From an uncultured Campylobacter sp. (GTDB taxonomy: Bacteria; Campylobacterota; Campylobacteria; Campylobacterales; Campylobacteraceae), in NCBI RefSeq assembly GCF_938017775.1, contig NZ_CALIIU010000079.1, positions 16,283 through 80,282 on the forward strand: a DNA stretch of 64,000 bases. Reading direction: 5' to 3'. The notes beneath the pieces are model-generated. The model worked only from the letters and a program-made list of their open reading frames with translations. It was not told the origin of the DNA and made no database searches. Numbering within the stretch: the stretch's first letter is position 1; every line of letters begins with the position of its first letter. Below are positions 18,673 through 26,691 of this stretch, in pieces. Both the position numbers and the translations under genes were made by a program.

Positions 18673-20496
18673 ATGAGCCTTGTAAAAAATATCGGCGCAT
18701 TTTTAAAAGACAGATTCAGCCTTCTATCGGTATTTGATGGTGCGGTGCTAAACACATACGCGCTAGTTTTAGTATTAAATTTAGCCCTAGGGTTGCTTCT
18801 TATCGCGCGCGGCGGCGAGCTGCTCTCTGCGCAGGCGCTGTTTTTCGTAGCGTCTGCGATCTGCGGCGTGACGATACTTTTTTTCGCGCTTTACGCGCTT
18901 AGTTTTTACAGCGCCAGGCTATATAAAATTCTAGCCTTTATGCTTCTGGCGCTAAACGTGGTCTTTGCGATCGCTCAGATTTTTTTGATCTTTAGCCTGG
19001 AGCTTACCTACTCGCACGGCACGCTGGACGCGCTAGTGCAAACGACGCCCAAGGAGGCCTTCGAGTTCGCGCATGCGTTTTTAAATTTTAAGCTTATCGC
19101 GGCCTTTTTGGCGCTTTTGATCTTCGTCTTCGCCGCTCTTAGGCTTAGAGTGAGCCAGCGAGCGCGAATGAAGCTATGTCGCGCGATAAAGCTAATCTTT
19201 TTGCTTAGCTTGCTTGTTTTTATTGCGCATGCGGCGTTTAAAAGCTACGTAGCCAAAAGCTCGAAAATGCGCGCCAGCATCATAATCGCGCTAAATAAAA
19301 TTCCGATTTATAACTTTGCTTTCGTTACGAAGGATTATTTCGGCGCCGATTTTAAAAGCGTGCGCGAGCTGCAAGCCGGATACCAAAGCATTTACGCCTC
19401 GCACTCGCACAAAACCGCGCCAAACCGCATCTCAAACGTCGTTTTTATTATTGGAGAGAGCCTGCAGCGAAATTTTATGAGCCTATACGGCTACTATCTG
19501 CCCACCACACCGAATCTGCAAGCGCTTGAGCAAAGCGGAAATTTAATCGCCTTTAGCGATGTCGTCTCGCCTGGAGCCAAGACCAACGATGTGTTAAAAT
19601 ACGTGCTAAATTTTGGAAATTACGAGAGCGAAAAGCAGCGCCCGTGGAACGCCAACCTCGACATCGTAAATCTCGCGCGGCTCGCAAACTACGAGACCTT
19701 TTGGATCAGTAACCAGGAGCGCTACGGGCAGTGGGCGGTCGCAAGCGGCGCGAGCGCGCAGATGACGGATCACTCGGACTTTACGAACCAGATCCCGGTT
19801 TACAAATACGCCTACTCGCTCGACGAAGTTATGCTTCCGAGTATAAAAAATTTCAAATCCGGCGCGAAAATATCGCCCCTTGCGCGCAAGGACGAAAGCT
19901 CCGCCGCAGAGGCGGGCGGCACGCAGAAAAAGGATAAATTTTTCATCCTTCATCTGATGGGCTCGCACCCGAGCTACGAGTTTCGCTATCCGAAAAACTT
20001 TGCTAAATTTAGCGCCGCGGACATCTCGCGTGAGCCGCTTGATGAGGGGCAGAAAAAAGAGCTCGCGCACTACCTAAACACCGTGGCTTACAACGATTTT
20101 ATAGTAAGCGAAATTTATAAAATTTTCGCAAGCGACAACACGCTGATAGTCTATTTCAGCGACCACGCCCAGAGCCTTTATCAATACCGCGGCAAGCTGA
20201 TCCACGGCGGCATCAACCGCTTCACGCTCGAAATCCCGCTGATTTTCATGGCGTCGGATAAATTTAAAGAGCAAAACGCTGATCTTTGGGCGCGCATCGC
20301 GGCAGCCAAAGACAGGCCGTTTTTAAACGACGATCTCATCCACGCGATCGCAGAAATTTTAGAGATGACCGATCTACCGGAGTACGATCCCGCTCGCTCG
20401 GTGATAAACGCGGATTTCAACGCCTCGCGTCCGCGCATCATCGAGGGGGTCGATTACGATAAGGTTTATAAGCTGCAGAAGGAATTCGGCGAGTAA
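18673..20496 (+). CDS. phosphoethanolamine transferase of the EptA/EptC sulfatase-like family
   Basis: Inner-membrane enzyme that moves phosphoethanolamine from phosphatidylethanolamine to envelope targets; the C. jejuni member EptC modifies lipid A and the flagellar rod protein. The 607-residue protein has about five N-terminal membrane helices (residues 1-185) and a periplasmic alkaline-phosphatase-type domain. Metal-site motifs are IIGESLQRNFMSLYGY near 257, a likely nucleophile threonine in SPGAKTND near 299, HLMGSHPSYEF near 425 and YFSDHAQSLY near 495 (usual form SDHGES). It follows uppP after 22 bases. The exact target in this species is unknown. Confidence 0.87.
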   Translation: MSLVKNIGAFLKDRFSLLSVFDGAVLNTYALVLVLNLALGLLLIARGGELLSAQALFFVASAICGVTILFFALYALSFYSARLYKILAFMLLALNVVFAIAQIFLIFSLELTYSHGTLDALVQTTPKEAFEFAHAFLNFKLIAAFLALLIFVFAALRLRVSQRARMKLCRAIKLIFLLSLLVFIAHAAFKSYVAKSSKMRASIIIALNKIPIYNFAFVTKDYFGADFKSVRELQAGYQSIYASHSHKTAPNRISNVVFIIGESLQRNFMSLYGYYLPTTPNLQALEQSGNLIAFSDVVSPGAKTNDVLKYVLNFGNYESEKQRPWNANLDIVNLARLANYETFWISNQERYGQWAVASGASAQMTDHSDFTNQIPVYKYAYSLDEVMLPSIKNFKSGAKISPLARKDESSAAEAGGTQKKDKFFILHLMGSHPSYEFRYPKNFAKFSAADISREPLDEGQKKELAHYLNTVAYNDFIVSEIYKIFASDNTLIVYFSDHAQSLYQYRGKLIHGGINRFTLEIPLIFMASDKFKEQNADLWARIAAAKDRPFLNDDLIHAIAEILEMTDLPEYDPARSVINADFNASRPRIIEGVDYDKVYKLQKEFGE

Positions 20497-21092
20497 ATTC
20501 GGTGAAATTTTGCGCCTTTTAGCGGTGCAGATTTCGCTTCTTAAAATTTGCGCTCTTATCGCAAGCGCTCGCGCCTTAATTTAGCTTTCGGACGGGCGCG
20601 GGCGCGTCAATTTACGCCGCCACGGGCTCTGCAGTAAAATTTCTCGCCGCGGAAGTCTGCCGAGTAAAATTCGGTTTTGCGGAATTTCAAATTTTACGGC
20701 GCAGAATTTTCCATGCGTTCGCGAAATACAAAATTTGCGAAGCTTATTTGAATAGCTAAATTTTGAAATTTAGCTGCGCCGAGATTTACCCATGCGGTAC
20801 GGAATTCTACCGCTCAAATTTCACGGCACAAAACTCCGCAGCACAAAATTTATCGCTAGAATTCAGCTCTCAATTTAAAATTTCAAAATTCCAAGCCGCG
20901 AAATTTTATGCCGAAGAATTTCGCGTTCCAATCGATACGGAGTATCTGCCGCCCGAGCCGTGCATAAAATTCTACGCTTTAAAATTCCAAGCCATAAAAT
21001 TTTACGTTGCGAAATTTCCCGACAAAATTTTATGTCGCAAAATCCCGCGCCGCGAAATTTAAAAGCGGCTCTTGTTATAAAATTTCGCGAGC
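20497..21092. other. spacer rich in repeated AAATTT words
   Basis: Between two convergent genes the DNA is an irregular array of short units of the kind AAAATTTTACG or GAATTTCG, spaced roughly 15-25 bases apart, most regular at 20840-21060. A 99-codon plus-strand frame here reads as repeats of KFYA-like blocks, a consequence of the DNA words, and I do not count it as a gene. No tRNA, promoter or clear terminator seen. Confidence 0.5.
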
Positions 21093-22409
21093 TCAATTTA
21101 CGCTGCCGCAGCGGTATTTGCCCGCTACGAAGGTGATTTTATCGCGGATCTGAGCGATCTGTCTTAGCGCCTCTGCTAAGAAATCCACGTCGCTTTCGTC
21201 GTGGATGAACGAGAAGCTAGCCCGCACCCAAGCGGGTTTGCGGGACATTTCGGTATCGGGTTGCAAGCCGAGCAGATCAAAGCCGTATGGCGCAGCACAG
21301 TCGCAGCCTGCGCGAGTCTGGATCTCAAATTTCTGCCCGAGCACCCCGGCTAGCGCGTCTGCGCCGAGCCCTTGCATATTAAAAGCAAAGATCGGTACGC
21401 GCGGCGCGGTGAGATTACCGTAAATTTCAATCTCGGAGATTTTTGAAATTTCGCTTATGAAGTGCTTGCAAATCGCCTCTTCGCGCGACTTGATCGCCTC
21501 TAGCCCCGCGCTTTTGCGAAGCTTTAGAGCAAGATAGGTCCTCACCAGCGCGATGATACCGGGCGTGCCTGCTTCCTCCAAGCGCTCCTTGTCGATTATA
21601 AAGCGCTGCGTTAGGGCATCTGCGTATTTGATCGTGCCGCCTCCCGCGAACGTCGGCTCCTCGCCGCGCAAAAGCTCCTTTCGCACCGCCAAAATCCCGC
21701 TGGCGCCCACTCCGCCCAAGAGCTTGTGCGCGCCGAAAAACATGCCGTCGCAAAAGCCGAGATCTACGTTTTCGTGCGCGATGAGCGCGCTGGCGTCCAC
21801 GAACAGCCGCCCGCCGTGCGCTTTTAGCATCAAGTAAGCGCGCTTGTAATCAAGCTTTAGCCCCGTCACGTTCGATGCTGCGGTAAGTACACCGTAAATT
21901 TCGCGCCCTTTGTTTGCGGATAAAATTTCGCCCAGCCGCGCAAAGTCCATCAGCCCGCTTGGATCCAGCGGCACGCGTACAACCTCGCAAAGCCCCTGTC
22001 TTAGGCTAATTTCAACGGAGTGATGCTCAAAAGGCGAGATAATGAAAAGTGGCAGCTCTTTTATGCTCTCGCGCCGCAAACCGAGCCTATCTCGCGTCGC
22101 GGGCGGCAGGTAGATGCCTAAAATTTCCCAAAGCTTCTTAATCGCCGCAGTCGCGCCAAATCCGCACGAGATCAGGTAGTAGCGCTCTTCGCAGCCTAGA
22201 AGCTCTTTGATTTTGGCTCTTGCGTTTTCGTAGTAATCGCTCGTGATCTCGGCGTTGGCTCCGCCTGCGGAGTGGACGTTGGCATATGTTGCAAGCACGC
22301 GCTCGATCTCCGCTTCTATAGGACAGTACGCGAGTCCCGAGGCGGCGAAATCGAAGTATTTGACCCCCTCTTTTAAGATGATATTTTCTTTGATCGTTTC
22401 AAAATCCAA
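21093..22409 (-). CDS. class V aminotransferase (cysteine desulfurase-like)
   Basis: PLP enzyme of the NifS/CsdA/SufS-like group, 438 residues. The cofactor lysine lies in FFGAHKLLGG near residue 225, the Asp that contacts the pyridine nitrogen in LFVDASALIAHENVD near 200, and GTPGIIAL near 275; a late cysteine in RAGCDCAAPYG sits where the desulfurase sulfur carrier is found. A TATAAT box at 22434-22439 lies directly upstream of the first possible TTG at 22433, so that start is improbable; TTG 22409, seven bases after GGAG, fits better. It is divergent from the DUF234 gene. Physiological substrate unknown; iron-sulfur or selenium supply is possible. Confidence 0.82.
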   Translation of the reverse strand: MDFETIKENIILKEGVKYFDFAASGLAYCPIEAEIERVLATYANVHSAGGANAEITSDYYENARAKIKELLGCEERYYLISCGFGATAAIKKLWEILGIYLPPATRDRLGLRRESIKELPLFIISPFEHHSVEISLRQGLCEVVRVPLDPSGLMDFARLGEILSANKGREIYGVLTAASNVTGLKLDYKRAYLMLKAHGGRLFVDASALIAHENVDLGFCDGMFFGAHKLLGGVGASGILAVRKELLRGEEPTFAGGGTIKYADALTQRFIIDKERLEEAGTPGIIALVRTYLALKLRKSAGLEAIKSREEAICKHFISEISKISEIEIYGNLTAPRVPIFAFNMQGLGADALAGVLGQKFEIQTRAGCDCAAPYGFDLLGLQPDTEMSRKPAWVRASFSFIHDESDVDFLAEALRQIAQIRDKITFVAGKYRCGSVN

Positions 22410-22433
22410 AGCGCAACTCCAAAATTTTTGCAA

Positions 22434-22439
22434 ATTATA
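22434..22439 (-). promoter_or_regulatory. -10 box for the class V aminotransferase gene
   Basis: TATAAT on the minus strand, 25 bases upstream of the chosen TTG start. Campylobacters rely on a strong -10 element with little -35 conservation, so a perfect match in a short divergent spacer is good evidence. Confidence 0.6.
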
Positions 22440-22450
22440 TCCAAACTCGC

Positions 22451-22456
22451 TAAAAT
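22451..22456 (+). promoter_or_regulatory. -10-like box for the DUF234 gene
   Basis: TAAAAT on the plus strand, 10 bases before the strong ribosome-binding site AAGGAGG at 22466-22472. The arrangement implies a very short leader. Confidence 0.45.
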
Positions 22457-22465
22457 TACGCCCGC

Positions 22466-22472
22466 AAGGAGG
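22466..22472 (+). promoter_or_regulatory. strong Shine-Dalgarno that selects an ATT start
   Basis: AAGGAGG is a near-perfect match to the 16S rRNA 3' end. Five bases downstream an in-frame ATT (22478-22480) opens the frame of the DUF234 protein; there is no ATG, GTG or TTG at normal distance, the next candidate being TTG 22508. Confidence 0.6.
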
Positions 22473-22477
22473 GCGAA

Positions 22478-23344
22478 ATTTACGAGTTAAAAGACACGGC
22501 GCGAAATTTGGGCGATGCTGGTATCGACGCGATTTTGCAGTTTCATTTCGTATTTGACGAGATAGGCTGTATAAGCGGCTACGCGGACGTTTTCGAAGCG
22601 ATCGAAAATGAAATTTTGCTCTGCTTTGAACATCTCGGCGAGCGCTTTAAATTCGGTGGCGAGTGCGAAGAGCAGGTCAAAAAGGCGCTGATGAAATTCG
22701 CTAGAAGCGACCGCAAAAAAATAGGAATTTCAAAAATCTTGCCGCGATTTACGGCGCAAAAAATCACTGCAGACCTCATAAACGCGAAGTTTTTAATCAC
22801 CGAAAAATCAAGCGAGCAAAGGGCTCAAAAAGAGCGCAAAAACGACCGCCTCCCGCGCGCGCTGCGACGCTACCATATCACGGACAAGGTCCATTTTAGC
22901 AGCAACTTTGCGAGGTTTTGGTTTAGATTTATCGAGCCGAACCTGCCCGCGCTGCGCCGCGGCGAGATAGGACGCGTGCTAAGCCTAATCAAAGCGGATT
23001 TCAACGCCTACGCGGGGCTCGGGTTTGAAATTTTAAGCAAGGAGCTGCTCGCGAAGTATCTAAATTTAGAGATTTCGCAAATTTCAAGCTTCTGGAACAA
23101 AGAGGTTGAGATCGACATCTACGCGAAATTTGAGAGCTTTTGCGTCGCGGGCGAGTGCAAATACAAGGAGCGAAAAATTTCAAAAAACGTGCTAAACGAG
23201 CTCATGCTCAAATGCGAAAAAGCGCACCTCGCGCCTGATCTGCTCGCGCTGTTTTCCAAAAGCGGCTTTAGCGGCGAGCTGCATAACCTAAAAAGCGATA
23301 AAATTTTACTCTTTTCGCTCGAGGATTTTAAAATTTTGCTTTAA
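22478..23344 (+). CDS. DUF234 (PD-(D/E)XK-like) protein, probable ATT start
   Basis: The 288-residue protein matches the C-terminal half of the archaeal/bacterial AAA ATPase-DUF234 family: YHITDKVHFSSNFARFWFRFIEPNL near residues 138-162, then a nuclease-like core with EVEIDIYAKF and CVAGECKYKERKI (D, E and K in PD-(D/E)XK spacing). A winged-helix-like segment precedes it. The P-loop ATPase half usual for this family is absent, so it is either a stand-alone nuclease-like module or a truncated descendant. Coding sense begins right at ATT 22478 (YELKDTARNLGDAG) after AAGGAGG; the conventional alternative, TTG 22508, would drop ten residues. A terminator-like hairpin follows at 23384. Confidence 0.7.
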   Translation: MYELKDTARNLGDAGIDAILQFHFVFDEIGCISGYADVFEAIENEILLCFEHLGERFKFGGECEEQVKKALMKFARSDRKKIGISKILPRFTAQKITADLINAKFLITEKSSEQRAQKERKNDRLPRALRRYHITDKVHFSSNFARFWFRFIEPNLPALRRGEIGRVLSLIKADFNAYAGLGFEILSKELLAKYLNLEISQISSFWNKEVEIDIYAKFESFCVAGECKYKERKISKNVLNELMLKCEKAHLAPDLLALFSKSGFSGELHNLKSDKILLFSLEDFKILL

Positions 23345-23383
23345 ATTGCGCGCTAAAAAAGCCCGATGGTAGCGCAATAATTA

Positions 23384-23410
23384 CAAGCCCAAGCAAATCG
23401 CTTGGGCTTG
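23384..23410 (+). terminator. rho-independent terminator after the DUF234 gene
   Basis: CAAGCCCAAGC and GCTTGGGCTTG make a perfect 11-bp stem with the five-base loop AAATC, followed by CTTTTAG. It sits 40 bases after the stop. The convergent DsbC-like gene ends 160 bases away. Confidence 0.7.
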
Positions 23411-23571
23411 CTTTTAGAAGATGTATCGTTTTAAATTTAGAATTGCCGGGTTACAATCAATATAAAATTTCAGCTCGCGCGGACGACTGCGCTGCGCGCG
23501 ACTTGCGCTACCGCGAGCAAACTCCCGCTGCTCGCACACAAGCCTCGCGCTATAAATTCCTCAAATTTAGA

Positions 23572-24312
23572 CTATTTTTTCACTTTGATCACGTATGGGA
23601 CTGATTTGATCACGCCTTTGGAAAATAGAGTCTTAGTATCCGCATACACGGCGTCAAGCTCAGCTTTTGAGACGTCCGCATCGCTTACCTGCACGTCCTT
23701 GTTATAGTATTTCTCGATCACGTCGATCGCGCCTTTTTGATCGCTCGGCGAGAGGGCCTTCAGCTGCTTTAAAATCAGCGCCGATTTGATAAACGCGCTC
23801 TTGCCGTGCACCGGCGCAAAGATCAATTTTACGTTGCTATTGCGAAGATGCTTCGTGATCCTTTTCATCTCCTCGGCGCAATACGGGCACTCCGGATCGC
23901 CCACGATGTAGGTCATATAGGGGTTGTTTTTATCAAACGACTCGATATAGGCAAATCTCGCGGGATCTATGCTCTTTAGCAGCTCAAGCGCGGCGGCGTC
24001 CCTGGCGTCCTTTAAAATTTGAGTTCTCGTCTTAAATAGCGCCGCATCTGCCGCATCCGCGAGCTTGGGCTCCTCGGTCACTGCCACTAGACTTTTGCCG
24101 TCGTCGCTAGCTAAAAACGCCTCTTTTTTATCGCCCGAGCGGACGATCAGCAAATTTAGCCCGTTTAGCGAGTTTAGTTTGTCGATCGAGATGAGCTGAG
24201 CGTTTTTATCATTTAGACTTTGTTTTAGGTTTTTTACGAACTCCGCTTCGTTCGCATTCGCGCCAAGCACAAAAGCTGCACATGCAGCCAAAACGTAGAT
24301 GAGTTTTTTCAT
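23572..24312 (-). CDS. DsbC/DsbG-like periplasmic thioredoxin-fold protein
   Basis: Exported thiol:disulfide protein, 246 residues, with a signal peptide ending near residue 20 (LGANANEA). After an N-terminal region of about 120 residues comes a thioredoxin fold with the redox motif GDPECPYCAEEM near residue 138-149 and the cis-proline loop SVPYVI near the end. It should act as a disulfide isomerase or reductase in the periplasm. A paralogue with CPFC lies after selB at 55199. The gene faces away from efp; its own -10 box TATAAT is at 24340-24345, and GGGGAGGG precedes the ATG. Confidence 0.88.
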   Translation of the reverse strand: MKKLIYVLAACAAFVLGANANEAEFVKNLKQSLNDKNAQLISIDKLNSLNGLNLLIVRSGDKKEAFLASDDGKSLVAVTEEPKLADAADAALFKTRTQILKDARDAAALELLKSIDPARFAYIESFDKNNPYMTYIVGDPECPYCAEEMKRITKHLRNSNVKLIFAPVHGKSAFIKSALILKQLKALSPSDQKGAIDVIEKYYNKDVQVSDADVSKAELDAVYADTKTLFSKGVIKSVPYVIKVKK

Positions 24313-24339
24313 AGCTTCCCTCCCCTTAAAATTTCGCCA

Positions 24340-24345
24340 ATTATA
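24340..24345 (-). promoter_or_regulatory. -10 box for the DsbC-like gene
   Basis: TATAAT on the minus strand, 28 bases upstream of the ATG, in the short divergent region shared with efp. Confidence 0.65.
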
Positions 24346-24366
24346 TCAATTTAAAATAAAATTTGT

Positions 24367-24372
24367 TATAAT
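24367..24372 (+). promoter_or_regulatory. extended -10 box for efp
   Basis: TGTTATAAT (TG one base before TATAAT) lies 29 bases upstream of the efp ATG; AAGGAG at 24389-24394 is the ribosome-binding site. Together with the minus-strand box at 24340 it forms a compact divergent promoter pair. Confidence 0.7.
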
Positions 24373-24400
24373 CGCGCCTCATTAATTTAAGGAGAAATTT

Positions 24401-24967
24401 ATGGCTTATTCAATGGGCGATCTAAAAAAAGGTCTAAAAATCGAGGTGGACGGAATTCCGTTTAAAATCATAGAATACCAACACGTAAAACCGGGAAAAG
24501 GACCTGCTTTCGTGCGCGTTAAAATAAAATCTTTTATAGATGGCAAGGTGCTTGAAAAGACCTTTCACGCCGGCGATAAATGCGAGGCGCCGAATCTCGA
24601 AGAAAAAGAGATGCAGTATCTCTACGACGACGGCGAGGCGTGTCAGTTCATGGATACGGCTAGCTACGAGCAAATCGCGATCAGCGACGAGGATGTGGGC
24701 GAGGCGAAAAAATGGATGCTAGATGGCATGATGGTAAATATAATGTTTTACAACGGCAAAGCGATCGGCGTGGATGTGCCGCAGGTGGTGGAGCTTAAGA
24801 TCGTAGAAACTGCGCCGAATTTCCGCGGCGATACGCAGGGCAGCAACAAAAAGCCCGCCACGCTTGAGACCGGCGCCGTGGTACAGATACCATTTCACGT
24901 ACTCGAAGGCGAGGTCATCCGCGTTGACACCGTCCGCGGCGAGTATATCGAGCGCGCAAATAAATAA
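24401..24967 (+). CDS. efp: translation elongation factor P
   Basis: EF-P rescues ribosomes stalled on polyproline stretches. The 188-residue protein has the usual three-domain length; the loop YQHVKPGKGPAFVRVK near residues 27-42 contains the lysine (in PGKG, about residue 34) that is beta-lysylated by EpmA/EpmB in some bacteria, and the C-terminal signature VRVDTVRGEYIERA is intact. Strong ribosome-binding site and an extended -10 promoter directly upstream. It is monocistronic here. Confidence 0.97.
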   Translation: MAYSMGDLKKGLKIEVDGIPFKIIEYQHVKPGKGPAFVRVKIKSFIDGKVLEKTFHAGDKCEAPNLEEKEMQYLYDDGEACQFMDTASYEQIAISDEDVGEAKKWMLDGMMVNIMFYNGKAIGVDVPQVVELKIVETAPNFRGDTQGSNKKPATLETGAVVQIPFHVLEGEVIRVDTVRGEYIERANK

Positions 24968-25197
24968 TCCCCCCTGTTTTTGCGAAATTTTGATTTCGCA
25001 AAAATTCCTCTTTCTTTTAAAATTTATAAACTCCGAGCGATAAAAATTTAAACCGCGATCGTCGCGTAAATTTTAATTAAAATGACTTTTTGGATTCGCC
25101 GAAATGCGAGATCATTTAATCTAAATTTTGCGTAGCGCTGATTTGGCAAATTTAGGATGATTTTACGATTAAATTTACGGATATGAAATTTGAGTAT

Positions 25198-25238
25198 AAA
25201 AAACGCCCGAAAGCAAATCTTGCGACCCGCTTTCGGGC
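25198..25238 (-). terminator. rho-independent terminator after the SelW-like gene
   Basis: On the minus strand GCCCGAAAGC pairs with GCTTTCGGGC around a 14-base loop and is followed by GTTTTTTAT. It begins seven bases after the TAG of the small selenoprotein gene, which supports that gene being transcribed as its own unit. Confidence 0.8.
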
Positions 25239-25244
25239 TTTGAG

Positions 25245-25478
25245 CTAGGCTGCAACTTTAATTAGATTTAAAATTTCACCTTCACTTGGGAAACGAGGCT
25301 TAGCAAAATCTTTATTGAAGAAAAGCTTTCTGCCGTCAACTTCTACTAGAAAGTCTCCGCTGCCACCAGGGACCAACTCGACAACTGCATCCTTATAGAC
25401 GCCTGTTATTTCATCTCTCACACGGAGAGCTTGCGGTCTATAAGATCAAGAATTACAATAAGTAATTACAACCTTCAT
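25245..25478 (-). CDS. SelW-like (Rdx family) selenoprotein with in-frame TGA
   Basis: A 77-residue protein hidden because codon 11 is TGA (25446-25448). Reading TGA as Sec gives MKVVITYCNS-Sec-SYRPQA, the CxxU redox motif at residues 8-11 and the small basic thioredoxin-like Rdx fold; the remainder (VELVPGGSGDFLVEVDG and FPSEGEI) matches SelW/SelT-like proteins, and bacterial SelW-like selenoproteins are known from campylobacters. AAAGGA stands eight bases before the ATG and a strong terminator follows the TAG. A SECIS-like hairpin follows the TGA by 16 bases. selA and selB are in the same window. Partner and substrate are unknown; a thiol or glutathione-linked redox role is inferred from family. 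Confidence 0.88.
25415..25429 (-). promoter_or_regulatory. SECIS-like hairpin of the SelW-like gene
   Basis: On the minus strand CTCTC and GAGAG form a five-base-pair stem around loop CGTGT, starting 16 bases after the TGA. Bacterial SECIS elements lie within the coding sequence just after UGA and need a small stem with a GU in the apical loop, which this has. A similar hairpin follows the TGA of fdhA. Confidence 0.65.
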
Positions 25479-25630
25479 CTTTATTCCTTTCTAAAAAAGT
25501 GCCACATTCTAGCAGAACTAGCTTAAATTTTAATATAAAGGCTAAAATTTCGCGCGCCTCAGCATTTAAAATTTACGAGCGAAATTTCGACGTTTGCAAA
25601 GCTTGGAATCTCGCTGCTGCGGGCTCAAGA

Positions 25631-26341
25631 CTAGTCCTCAAATTTTAAAATTTCATCGTAGCAGAGATAAAAATCGCAGCCCTGCGCGTGGAATTTCTTA
25701 TCGCCGTGAAAGTGTCCGAAATACCACCGCTCAGGTCTTACGAGCTCAAAGATCCTCTCTAAATACTCAGACGTTTTATCGGGAGTACTTTTGCCACACC
25801 AGAGGTATTCTTTTAAAAATTTCATCGCAAACCTCGGCGCCGTGTGGCTCAGCACCGCATCTATTCGCCCGCCCGCGGCGATAAAATCACGCGCATTTTG
25901 CACCGCATAGCTAAACTCCTCCTCGCTCGGAATCTCGCGCGCCCACCAGCTAAGCCCCGGTATCCGATGCGCCTTATCGACGCTAAGCGCGCCGCCAAAG
26001 CACAAAAAATGTCGCCCTGCAATCTCGTAAATTTCGCCGCGCCGTAGCCAAAAAATATTTTCGCCGCCCACGCCTACGCTGCCGCCGAATTTCCGCTCGC
26101 GCGGCAGTTCGTCCAACATATCGAAATTTTCGTGGTTGCCGTCGATAAAAAGAAGCGTGGCGGGGAGGTATCTTTCTATGTTTTTACGCACCATAAACTC
26201 ATCTATCCGCTCGCTCCAAAACAGCCCAAAATCCCCGAGCACGATGACGAAATCATCGGCGCTAAGCCCGCCTGCAAAGGCCTTGTTCGTTATTTTGCTG
26301 ATCTCGTTTATTCCGTGCGTATCTCCGCAAAGATATATCAT
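25631..26341 (-). CDS. calcineurin-like metallophosphoesterase
   Basis: A 236-residue soluble protein with every metal-binding block of the family in order: CGDTHG at residues 5-10, LGDFGLFW near 35, IDGNHENFD near 66, a histidine in LSHTAPRFA near 163, and FGHFHGDKKF near 211. Two metal ions should be bound between these. Substrate is not evident; members include phosphatases, nucleotidases and Ap4A hydrolases. It is alone, with AT-rich spacer on both sides, and AAAGGAGAGG upstream of the ATG. Confidence 0.88.
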   Translation of the reverse strand: MIYLCGDTHGINEISKITNKAFAGGLSADDFVIVLGDFGLFWSERIDEFMVRKNIERYLPATLLFIDGNHENFDMLDELPRERKFGGSVGVGGENIFWLRRGEIYEIAGRHFLCFGGALSVDKAHRIPGLSWWAREIPSEEEFSYAVQNARDFIAAGGRIDAVLSHTAPRFAMKFLKEYLWCGKSTPDKTSEYLERIFELVRPERWYFGHFHGDKKFHAQGCDFYLCYDEILKFED

Positions 26342-26691
26342 ATTCCTCTCCTTTAATCTGGCTCGCCGCGCTTTGTCGCAGACCGTGCAAATGGAATTTT
26401 AAGCGCTAAATTTTACGCAGCGCACACTGCACAGACCTTTCGCCCCTAGCCGTAACCACATAAATTTAATCCAAATTAAAAGCGTAAATTTGGGCGACGT
26501 ATTTTAAAAGCACAGGCATCAAGCCTATCGACGCGTAAATTTAAAGCCGCAGCTTCTGATTTAAATTTCGCGGCGCAGATCTAAGCGGCGAAATCCAAAT
26601 AGGCGCAGCTTTGCTTACTGCCGCTAAATTTTAAATTTAGCGACCAACTTTGTAAATTTTACGGCGAGCCGCCTAAATTTAAAGATTAAAT
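26342..26691. other. spacer, no gene seen
   Basis: Between the phosphoesterase promoter region and the end of ape1 the DNA is composed of AAATTT-type words with no plausible coding frame, RNA or terminator. Confidence 0.4.

Noticed and set aside
20763..21062. 99-codon frame rich in KFYA-like blocks
   Set aside because: The repeats follow from the underlying AAATTT-type DNA words; no ribosome-binding site and no family.
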